Shown in pieces: positions 40,661 to 50,939 of a DNA stretch of 64,000 nt. The position numbers were made by a program, and so were the translations under genes. Every line of letters starts with the position of its first letter. The stretch's first letter is position 1. The stretch is from the NCBI GenBank assembly GCA_037127255.1, contig JBANSL010000020.1, forward strand, positions 61,453,598 through 61,517,597, written 5' to 3'. Under the pieces are notes generated by a model, which worked only from the letters and a program-made list of their open reading frames with translations, was not told where the DNA came from and did not search any database. The stretch comes from Persicaria tinctoria. Lineage: Eukaryota; Streptophyta; Magnoliopsida; Caryophyllales; Polygonaceae.

Positions 40661-42038
40661 GGGAAAACTAATTAAAATACCCCTAACTTTGGGAGTATGA
40701 TAAAAATATGTCATCAACTTTCAAATATAATAAAAGTATCTCGACCTTTGAGGGTGGGGTAATATATTACCCTGTGTTTTCTCACGTGTTAAAAATGCTG
40801 ACAAGATAGCCTACATGAATTTTTTTTGACAAGACAACATACGTGGAAGCCTTTTTTTTACAAATTAGCACTAAAATTGAGTTTTTTTGAACGATTTCCT
40901 TGGGAAAAAATAAAAGATAACAAATTAAACTCGAAAAACGAAATCGATTCAACCAAGCAACTAATCCGGTCAAAATTGCATCAAATTAACACAACACGAC
41001 TATTCCTAACACTAAATCGACAACAAAACTAAACCGACAACAACAACAACAACAACAAAGAGAGAAAGAAAAAAAAACTTACCTAGCCAAGTCCGTGAAC
41101 GAATCAAGGGGAAGAAGATGTGAGAGAGACAACTCAATATAGTCGACCACGAGGGAAGAAGACTGACATTGAAGAGGAATCATGAGCTACTTGGAAGACC
41201 TAGAAGACAATTTAAGAGGCGCCCACGGAAGAAGATATGAGGGAGGAAAAGGCGTTGGGTATGAACCCAGTCCAACTCTTTATTTTTTTTTTCCTAATTA
41301 AGGACATTGTTCAAGAAAACTCTTGTAAAAAATCCATGTAAACTGCATTGTCTGCATATTTGACTCGTGAAAAAACTTGTGGTAATATATTACAACTACC
41401 CTCAAAGTTCGAGATATTCTTATCTATATCTATATCTATATAATAACTTAATTCAGAATACTCTGCGCTTACGCGGCAGCCTCTCCACGTTTCACTCCTT
41501 CTTGCCCAATCAGAATTTTTTCTTTTTATTTTTTTTTCTCTTCACATTTTCCATTATTCCTTTTATCTCTTTAAACCAACCACATTTTTTCTTTTATTCT
41601 TAACATGTTTACTAACTATTGGGCTTAATTCAAAATATTGAATTCAGTCTAATATAACTATTGGACTTAATTCAAATTTATTTACTAACTATTAGGCTTA
41701 AGTCAAATTTATTTACTAAGTATTGGGTTTTATTCAAAACATTGAATATAACGGTTGGTTAATTATGACATATCACATTTGAACAAAGTTACAATGACAT
41801 TGATATTATTACTACTGAGTAATTTAAAATATCTATATGTATGTCTTATACAATTATACTTTATATGAGATTTAAAAAAAAATCCGAGAGAATTATAAGA
41901 TAAATTTATTGTAAAGTATTTTATGATTTTTATCTTAACTTTTAATTTTAAAAAACCGCGGCATGGCGCGAAAATTATACTAGTTACATTTAAAAGTTGA
42001 GGATATATTTTTACCGTACTCAATTAATTGGTTTTCCC
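40661..42038. mobile_element. Non-autonomous MULE with 9-bp target duplication ATCTACTAA
   Basis: The ends are GGGAAAACTAATTAAAATAC and, inverted, GGGAAAACCAATTAATTGAG, with long imperfect inverted arms of about 120 bp (CTTTGAGGGT...GGTAATATATTAC inside). Perfect 9-bp direct repeats ATCTACTAA flank it (40,652-40,660 and 42,039-42,047). The right arm is interrupted by a Helitron. The interior has no transposase. Confidence 0.93.
41423..41984. mobile_element. Non-autonomous Helitron, 562 bp, nested in the MULE arm
   Basis: It starts TCTATATCTATATC and ends CTAGT, preceded by a GC-rich hairpin region (CCGCGGCATGGCGCG) 10-25 bp before the end. It sits between A (41,422) and T (41,985) with no duplication. 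Removing it aligns the split right arm with the intact left arm of the host MULE, which fixes both ends. Confidence 0.93.
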
Positions 42039-42601
42039 ATCTACTAAAGGATACTTTGTTGAATGCTTTTGGTAGACAAGAAAAAAAAATTGACAGGGAT
42101 TTGGCTGGATAGTATAGACCACTTTTCAGACTTTGACCCGGCCCAATTTTTGGCTGGGCTATCCCAGGCCCAATTACATCATGCATAGATACATCCGACG
42201 CAACCTTTGGTGGGCTCCAAAAATAATTCCGACGAATGGGATTTGAAGTTGTACATTTTAACCTTTGAGTAAAAAACAAACTTCTTTTTAGACAAACTTT
42301 ATAACCTTTAAACGATAGAAATGTATGAACGATAGAAATGTATGGTATGGATTGGACATGGATGCTTTTGGTAGACTAGAAAACAATTGAAAGACAGCCA
42401 CCATATATAAGGATTAAAGGAGGCACATGGATATGACAAAAGCATGAAAACGACATATAAAAAAAAAGGAGGGAAAACAACAACACGAAATTGAAATTGA
42501 AGTTATCGTTTAGCTAAGAATAAGATACACATTTCAAGACTGGGCCCGATATCGGCTCAACCAGCTTAGAGATCTCAGGTTATGATGCGTAGTATTTTAT
42601 T

Positions 42602-43501
42602 GGCAAAATTGCAGGAAACCGCCTTTTAAATACAATGTTTTGCTATAAACCACCCTTTAAAAACGTAATTGCAGAAAACCACCCTTAAAATTGATTTCAT
42701 TTGCACAGGACCACCCATTACACTATTCCGTCACCAAACTACCAAAATGGAGCCCACCAACTATTATTTTATTATTTTTTCTTTAATTATTATTTTGAAA
42801 AAGAAAAATTGGAAGATCTCTACTACTCGGTTACTCCGTAATCCGTATCTCGTGCGTGACCCGTTCACCGAGTCGACATTCAACAATAATGGCTCAAGTG
42901 TCTCGTGCGTTCTCCAACTCCCCTCTTCTTTCTTCCTTTTTTCCCCTTGTATTTGTGCCCTGTTTTTTAGTCATCCCCTCCCCAGTTTGCATATACTGGA
43001 CATTTCTTTTGAAATAAATGGATTTTATGAATTGAGACAAACAACACCAGATTCTAGGGTTCAATTTTTATTTGGTTTCAAAGTTTTATGAATTAAAGTA
43101 TTAAATTTTATTTTAATGGAATGACGATGTTGCAATTTAGTTTGTGTGGAGATGCAAATTATGTGACTGTGCAAATTATTTGACACAGTCACACAGATAT
43201 GGAGGTTTGGGTTTGGGTGTGAGAGAAAGAGGGGATTAGGGGAAGGAGGCAAGAGCATTTTATTTTTTTTTTCCTCTTTTTTTTTTCTTTTATAAAAAAA
43301 ATCTGTTTTTAACCCTAAAAATCTGTTTTTTCCTCTTGTTTTTAACCCTAAAAATCTGGGTTTGACGATTTTTCAGCCGAATAGTGGAAGGGGTGATACT
43401 GTGCAATTGAAATCAATTTTAAGGGTGGTTTTCTGGAATTACGTTTTTAAAGGGTGGTTTATAGCAAAACACTGTATGGGGTGGTTTACTGCAATTTCGC
43501 C
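42602..43501. mobile_element. MULE-type non-autonomous element, 900 bp, duplication TATTTTATT
   Basis: Inverted arms of about 110 bp (GGCAAAATTGCAGGAAACC... and ...GGTTTACTGCAATTTCGCC, with AAACCACCCTTTAAAAACGTAATT inside). Perfect 9-bp direct repeats TATTTTATT flank it (42,593-42,601 and 43,502-43,510). The centre (42,740-43,380) may be filler or captured sequence; no protein recognised. Confidence 0.93.
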
Positions 43502-43510
43502 TATTTTATT

Positions 43511-45598
43511 TTGTCATATGTCTTAGGTAAGCCCGATTAATCAAGTGGTTTAACTTCGCCCGAACATAGGTCTCATTAAAATGGGACTTTTGTGGAGGGA
43601 TTCATCAGCTTCCATGGAGTTCATCTTCACTGCTTACAAGAGACTGTGTTCTAATGTATCGCTAGCCAGCGATGCTACATGGTGGTACTTGACTTTGTTC
43701 TTCATCTATGTCCGTGACGTGACGATCTTTATTTTACCCAAGTATTTTTTTTCCATTTAGTATAGTACGTGCAACCTGTTGTTGTACCTTTTATTTCTGT
43801 TTTGTTTTCCCATCGTAACGTTTCATAAAGATTAGTCTGTCTGCTGATTCATCTGCTTCTCATGGATCAGATTAAGTATATTTTTTAATCTCTCAAAATT
43901 TTACTTGTAAAAAAAACTAGTGGTCTAGTTACGGGCCCTACATGATACTAGTGACGTCACTACGCTGCCATGGTACATTTTGAGGAAGAAAAAGTCGGGG
44001 TAGTATCCTCTCCTAGGCAATTAATCTTTATAGTTGCCTGATAAGTTAATCTCAACCATTAAACCAAATCAATGGCCAAGATTATACCTCTATATTAAAT
44101 GAAATTAAAATAATTAATCAAATAAAAATATAATCATCCACTTAATTGCTTTCTCTTTGCTTTTGTAATTTGAATCAAAGCATCCCTAAACCCCAATTAA
44201 TAAGTTTTCTCTACTCTTTGTCTAAACTCCACTTACCTCCTTTTCTCTTCGTCCAGTTTCTTCCTTCATCTTAAGCTCAAATCTCAATGCTCTCATGACG
44301 ATTATCACGATTCATCCTCCTAATGCCGCCGAATTCACCATCTCTTGGCAAACTCTTTTTTCCTTCCTCTGTCGGCCTCGATCTTCATCAACTTCTTCCT
44401 CAAAACAAAATTAGGCAAACTCTCATCATCCAGCCCATCAAAGGCCCGTCGTTGCCTTCCTCTTGCCATCATCATGATAATCGTCAATTAGTCATTTATA
44501 CTAATTGATATAGCAAAAGTAATTCGATAAAAGATCCCGGGGCATAATCGTCATTTACACGGTAAACCCTAATCACAAACCCTAACTCTCATTATATATA
44601 TATATATATATGATCGATCTACTAGGGTTTGGCATATGCTTCTTTCAGCTGACACATTCTGACTTGAGCGTCGGAGGCTCCTTCGGGGGACCCGCCCAGT
44701 AGGTTGGTTGTTATTCGAGTCAAACAAGTCTAGTATTGTTTGATTATATTTAGCTCATTTAGAAACAAATCAAGCTCGAGTCGAACCTATATTTGAACTT
44801 GAGCTCATACTCGATTTGTTAAATTAGTAAATTAACCAGCTTGAGCTGATTTTTTTTCCCAAGTATTATGCAACTTTATTTACTTGATCATGACATAGTA
44901 ACTTTAAAGAAAATTTATAAATTTCAAAAAATTCGTGTTGTTTGAGTTTCAATCGAGCTGAGGCGAGCTTTGAATCGAGCACAAAAATTTGCTCATAATT
45001 AACTCATTTTGTAAATGATGGCCGAGCAACTTTTATTGAGCAAAACTTGAACCAAGCTCTAGCTACTTAGCTCATATAACAGTCATAATCTTAACTTAAT
45101 GTTTATTTTATGGCGTTTCATATACTAATTAGTTCATTTTTTCGGATATTTTATTTATATATTTATATTTCTTTTTTTAGGTGCGAAAAAAATAATAGCG
45201 TTTTATCATAAACCGATGATATTTTATCTTAAAATAACATCATTTATTATTGTATTATATATATAATTCGTTATGCCAATTTAATCCCAAACTATGTCGT
45301 GCATTTGTAATTGTGCCCCTCCTCTGAAATTTTCCTGGCTTCGCCACTGGACACATCTCCCTGTGAAATCAATCACCCTAGAATTATCGAACGAAGTATT
45401 CAAAGCGAGTGAAAATCAATTGCCTCTGCATCGTTGAATGAAGTATTGAGAAAGAGAAAGAGGGTTTTAGATTAATTAATTTAGGGAGATCTAATCTTAA
45501 CCCTTTATTTCATTCAATGGCTGGGATCACTTTATTAGGAATATATTAGGAAGGTTTTTAATAGGAGTGGATCGATCCTGATCCTGTTTCGACCTTAC
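43511..45598. other. Intergenic, no gene seen
   Basis: The first about 350 bp resemble LINE 3' untranslated sequence (CTAATGTATCGCTAGCC... compare 54,158). GTGCCCCTCCTCTGAAATTTTCCTGGCTTCGCCACTGG near 45,315 is a terminal-type motif of the element family paired at 47.5-49.1 kb. Confidence 0.5.
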
Positions 45599-47455
45599 TG
45601 TAACGGCCCAGGATTATGATTCCCGGGTTACGTTTCGAGGGATGAAACCCCTCGTTAGGATCTTGCGCCCCGAGTACAGGTTGAAGGTTTGAAATTCTAT
45701 CCTAACATTTTGAAGTGGGATTTCATACCCAAAATTCGAAGGGATCGTTGGAATCCCCGGGGAAGTCCCCTGTACCTGTCATAAGTCTAAGCGCGAAGAA
45801 CCAATAATCATGCAAATAACAGAATCAAGGTGTGATACAAGAGGGTGACACAGCAGAGCCGAGTCAAAACCAAATCAATAAGCGTATTTATCGAAATTTA
45901 ATAGACAACGTTAGTGGGGTTAAACCATTTCTTTGAGATCGGCCAAGAGAGTTCCCACGTCACAGAAACAAGGAATAATCATGCTGCAAACAAACCTAAA
46001 AAAAATGTATGCGGGGCGGTGTCAGATCGAAGCCCTACGCAATATAATCCCAACAAGCAGACATATACACACGCTAGTCCTAATAAAGATGCTTCTAGAT
46101 GCAAGGCGGAATATTAACACATTAACATGGTCCTAAGATCAAGTGCATAAATATAATAAGGCCTTAGCACTGAATACCAAGTGGTATATCCCTCTCCTAT
46201 CTCCACCCCCTTCCGATAGGGTGGAGACTGACCAGCTCGTGAATGCATTCCATATAATCGGGTGGCACCCATGCCCAACCCGTATCCACAATAAAGCCCG
46301 CAGGCATCTCATAATATAAGGAAGTTCATGAATCGATTGACTCAGGACGGGACCCGATGAGACTAGGTCGTCCTATAACCCTAGCAATGACTCTAGTTAC
46401 TTCACAGATAACGGCCGTTCTGTTTATAAAAGCAATGAGTAAACGAATGTTCAATCATGAGTGCAATCCTAGCAGGATACTACATGGCATGCTTTATTAT
46501 GAATGCAAGCACCTAGTATGCACATGGCTACAAACAGGGAGATCTCTTTTCGAATCTGAGTGAGCTCATATAGTAACTCACCTGGTTATGCAGAACAGCA
46601 TAATGGAAGATCTGGCACACACATCAATCATAATCACAAGATATCACCTAGATACATATTAGGGCACATATATAAGTCTATAGCTAACCACTCAGTCGTT
46701 CAAAGCACACATCATTCAATAAGTATAACCACATCATAATCATCATCTCATCAAGTTCAACCACTCATAATATTGCCACATTCCATAAGACCACATCATT
46801 CTCATCATTCCGTTTAACCACATTCATATACTCGCAATAATACTCATATATCCGCATAATCATATATCCCCAAAGTCCATCATATTAATCATAGCTCATA
46901 AGGCATAAGTCGAACGATACAAAAATTTGACATTTCATCATGCCATTAGTCCACACAAAAACATGTTATTAGTCAAGCAATCATATCATCATGCTAGTTA
47001 GTCATCGATCACATAATTCCGAAGTTAGTCCCGAAAACCGTTTCAAGATCCGAATCAATTAGTTAGGAATTCCGACCCTGAAAAATGTTCGTCAAATTTC
47101 TTTTTCGATTTAAATCCGACAATACCTCTTTAATTCTCCAAATCTCATGATAATCTTAAAATAAGGTTTTATATTTTAAACCTCACATAATATTAGATAA
47201 TATTTCGAATGTCATTTCCTTTTAAACATTTTCATAAACTATTTCTAAATCCCTTAAAACCCCAACCATTTTTATTTTATAAAAACCAACCCTTATTTTT
47301 AATGACCAAAAACCAACCTTATTTATGGACTAAAAATCCGGCCCCTTTTTCTAAACCCCAAAACCGAACCCTTTTTATAAAACACAACTTAGATTTCCAT
47401 TTTATAAAAAAAAATAGGCCCAATCTCCTTTGTTTTAAAAACCCGAGCCTTTACA
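45599..47455 (+). mobile_element. Solo LTR, 1,857 bp, target duplication CTTAC
   Basis: Same family as the LTR at 28,639: it begins TGTAACGGCCCAG and ends CCGAGCCTTTACA, with the 5-bp duplication CTTAC on both sides (45,594-45,598 and 47,456-47,460). It lacks the GC-rich section of the longer copy. No internal coding region. Confidence 0.93.
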
Positions 47456-47494
47456 CTTACGATAAAATATAACATATGTCTCATTTGACATATT

Positions 47495-48178
47495 AGGAAG
47501 GTCACTTGCCTCCCCCCCTCCCCCTCTCATTGACAAATTATATAGGTGTATTCTCCTCGTCAATAGCTTCGTTTTGACGTTTAATATGCCTTAATTAATC
47601 CGACATCTGAGTAAAAATTTATAAATGTTTAAAGATTAAAGTTATATTAATCACTTTAATTTTATTTCAATAGACTGTAATTATTTAATAATTTACTTAA
47701 ATTAATATTCACATACTGGAATTCATCTCAAAATCTTCAAAATGAGATATTATACTAATTATTTCGACAATTAGATAATAAGTTACACAAGTTTAAAAAT
47801 TTTACGCCTAGTTATACATTATTATATGTCAAGACTGCAACAAGTTTAAATTTTTTACGCTTACTTTCTCATTGATAGTTTGGTTTGCTATGTCGAAATT
47901 AAAAGACGTCTTCAAGCGCATTGATAATGAGGTTATTCTATAATATTTCCAGGATATGGAAACTCGAAAATTGGATTTACCTCGTTTATCATCGAGTTCA
48001 ACTGTATCGGCGTATAGACTCTTCTATGAGAAATGATAAGCTATTTGTAATAGGGAACCTTTTATCATTTGGTGCTATTTTGTAATATCGAACACATTAT
48101 GGTTTGTATGAATCCTTTTATCGTATTCTTGTTCGTTACTGTGGTGCCCCCTCTCAAAAAATTCTGGCTCCGCCACTG
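47495..48178 (-). mobile_element. About 0.65-kb non-coding element, copy A of an inverted pair
   Basis: It ends CCGCCACTG (minus strand CAGTGGCGGAGCCAG). Its content, such as AGCTTCGTTTTGAC...CCGACATCTGAGT, is found as the reverse complement at 48,562-49,142. Class uncertain. Confidence 0.65.
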
Positions 48179-48561
48179 AATATAATTACATATACATTGT
48201 AAAGGCCACAATATAGATGAATATACAGTTACAATTCTTCTTCCTCTTACCTTCTCTAATTTCCCCTTCTTCTATTTCTAAATCTTCCTATTTACCCTCA
48301 ATCCTCTATAAAAGCCAAAAATTGTAACTCATAATAAGTCTTTCTTCGGTCATGGTGGAAGACGCTCAATTGGAGTCTAACGATGGAGCTCCGGGAGAGG
48401 AGGTAATAGATAGAACAATTTGTTGGGATAGCGTCACAACTCAAGTGTCGCTGGTGGACCCTTCTCCAAATGTAGAACGTAGCACTCAACAGAACTCGTC
48501 TCTCCCGGCCGTCGTGGACCACACCAAGGCTCCGACACCGACGATCAAGGACTTTCCTTCA

Positions 48562-49142
48562 CCAAGGGACGAAGCCAGAAAGTTTTGAGCGGGAGGTCAC
48601 CATAGTAGTAGACAATAATATCGAGAAAAAAAGTCATAGAATACACAATGTGTTCGATAGTACAAACTAGTGTCAAATGATATTATAAACTAGTGTCAAA
48701 CGATATTCAAACTAGTACAAAGATTATAAAACGAAAATAAGGATATAAAACAAAAATAAGGATATAAAACGCAATAAATAAACATTGTATTCTTAACATG
48801 TAATAATGTATAACTAGATATAAAAAATTTAAACTTGCGTAACTTCTTACCAAATTTTCAAAATAAGTAATATAACCTATAGTTTTGAAGCTCTCGAGAT
48901 GAATTATAATATGTGAATGTCAATTTAAGTAAAATATAAAAATATTATAGTCTATTGAAATAAAATTAAAATGATTAATACACTTACAATTTTCAAATAT
49001 TCATAACTTTTTACTCAGATGTCGGATTAGAGCGTATTATATGTCAAAACGAAGCTATCGACGAAGAAAATACACTTAGTTAATTTTTCGAATAAGGATG
49101 GAGTCATGTGACCCCCCAGGACCCCTTTAGCTCCGCCTTTGC
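48562..49142 (+). mobile_element. About 0.6-kb non-coding element, copy B of an inverted pair
   Basis: It starts GACGAAGCCAGAA and ends TTTAGCTCCGCCTTTG, which are imperfect inverted ends. It is the reverse complement of copy A with many substitutions. About 380 bp separate the copies, so the pair could fold into a long hairpin. Confidence 0.65.
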
Positions 49143-49489
49143 CAACAATAATGGACTTTCCTTGGGGAGAGGCACAACATTGTCTAAAAAAATCAGATTT
49201 TAATTATTTTGGCTAAGTATTGGAATCAGGCGGCATTTTTGCCACTTTTATTTCGGTGAAATCTAAACTAAGTATATTATGTCTTCCGAGAATATTTAAA
49301 AAATAATTTTAACGTTGCCTAAAAAAATAAACTAATGTGTATTATTTTAATGACATCAAAAAAATGTAAACTGGTGTTATAAATCTATTTAACACCATCC
49401 GTATATCTAATTTATGTAAATAATGTGATCTCTATTATTAACACAATTCTACTATTCTAGTAGTGTTCTCCGTAGCCGACTTCCAAGCT

Positions 49490-49727
49490 AAAGTACAACC
49501 GGACCCTGCAAGGAGAGCTCAAGGGAGCTATAAATGACGCATCGTTCAACAGCACGATGTCGTTTGCAACCATAGAGGCTGAGTGCTCGCCGGATCTCGA
49601 TAGGCAGACCTGCATCGGGTGCTTGAATGCCGCTCTTGTCGCTGTCTTGAATATTACTTATTCTGAACCCGGAATCGCCGAGTATATCATGGCTTTGCTT
49701 GCAAGTTGCCAACTGATCAAGGTATGA
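49490..49727 (+). pseudogene. DUF26 (CRK ectodomain) fragment
   Basis: The plus frame gives TMSFATIEAECSPDLDRQTC...GCLNAAL, with the C-x8-C-x2-C signature and a following Cys (LLASCQL) of DUF26, then a stop at 49,725-49,727. No signal peptide, second DUF26 or kinase is attached. It is a remnant of a CRK or a CRK-like secreted protein. It is diverged from the CRK at 36,140, so it is not a simple recent copy of that gene. Confidence 0.8.
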
Positions 49728-49869
49728 TAATTCGAGCTTCTATGGAGTTAGCTCGACCGTGTAGAATTCGCCGATCGTTGTTTCAGCCTTCCTAGTGGCT
49801 ACATGGAGCCTCTTCTTGATTCATTTGTTGTTTGGTTGATACTATCCTAGCTATTTTTTATTAAGTAAT

Positions 49870-50330
49870 AATTCGAGCTTAAATATGTCTGATGTTCGAG
49901 GGGCCGACAAGTCGGCAGACGGATGAACCGTCGAACATACAAAATAAACCGAAAAAAGGTGCAATCAACACGAAGTAGGCACTCTGAACTGAACGAAACT
50001 GAGCAAAACTAGAACCGAAACATTGAGGACGCCGACAAAGAAAGAAGCCAAGCACCACCAAAGGGAAGCACCGCAGGTCAGCGGTACAACAGGACTCTAA
50101 TTCATGTGGGCAGAGAAGACGAAACTCCAAGAATCATTCTCCCGAATACAGAGTCACCCTTTTCACCACGACCCTAAACTGTCCCGACTCCGGACGCAAC
50201 AAACCCAACCAAATTGTAGACCGCTTAGGAATACCAAAGACAAAGCCACCCGCTACCCGGAGAAAACACCAGAAAACCGGCTAATCATAACATGAATTTC
50301 AACACTAGTAAAACGAGGGGTATTGATCAT
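49870..50330 (-). mobile_element. LINE 3' tail, minus orientation
   Basis: Minus-strand sequence GTATGTTCGACGGTTCATCCGTCTGCCGACTTGTCGGCCC...CTCGAATTATTA matches the plus-strand tail near 54,290-54,385. It is probably the untranslated 3' end of an L1-type element. Confidence 0.6.
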
Positions 50331-50825
50331 ATCCTAGCTATTGATTAATTAGTAATATGTAATATTCTTTTCATTATCTTGTATTGTTTGTTTTTATAAT
50401 TCAATAGCTATTGAATAATTTTTATGTAATTTTTATCTCACAAAGAATAATCGAATAACAATATGAAATTAGTGTACCACAAATTTGATGAGATATCAAT
50501 ATATTACCCTTTATCAAATATCAATATCAATTACCTTGAAAGAAAATTCAAGCAAAACTAAACAAAAAATACAAGTGATCGATCTCAATATATTCACACT
50601 GAAATAAATAACAAGTTACAAACGTACATACATACATACTAATTAAATAAGAACAAGTTCGGTCACAAAGAAAAATAATAATAAAAAACAAATTCAGTCA
50701 CAAAGCAACTTAATTAGAAAACGTGCAATTTCATAAAATAGATCGAGCTATATCTCAATTCCTGGCCAGTTATGGCAACATAAATGCAAGATCGATCCAG
50801 CAACTCAGAAATGTTTAACACAACA

Positions 50826-50829
<4 letters not shown>
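50331..50829. other. Downstream flank of the DUF4220 gene, no gene seen
   Basis: AT-rich. It may contain the transcript end of the minus-strand gene. Confidence 0.5.

Positions 50830-50907
<78 letters not shown>
50830..50907. repeat. (TA)39 microsatellite
   Basis: An uninterrupted TA tract about 35 bp beyond the stop codon of the DUF4220 gene, so probably within its 3' untranslated region. Confidence 0.97.
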
Positions 50908-50910
<3 letters not shown>

Positions 50911-50939
50911 CGAAATATCAGGCGTGCCTGATTGCTCGA

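Noticed and set aside
47209..47472. 87-codon plus ORF
   Set aside because: Spans the end of the solo LTR; Lys/Asn/Phe-rich low complexity.
49488..49712. 74-codon minus ORF
   Set aside because: Shadow of the plus-strand DUF26 fragment, which has the C-x8-C-x2-C signature.
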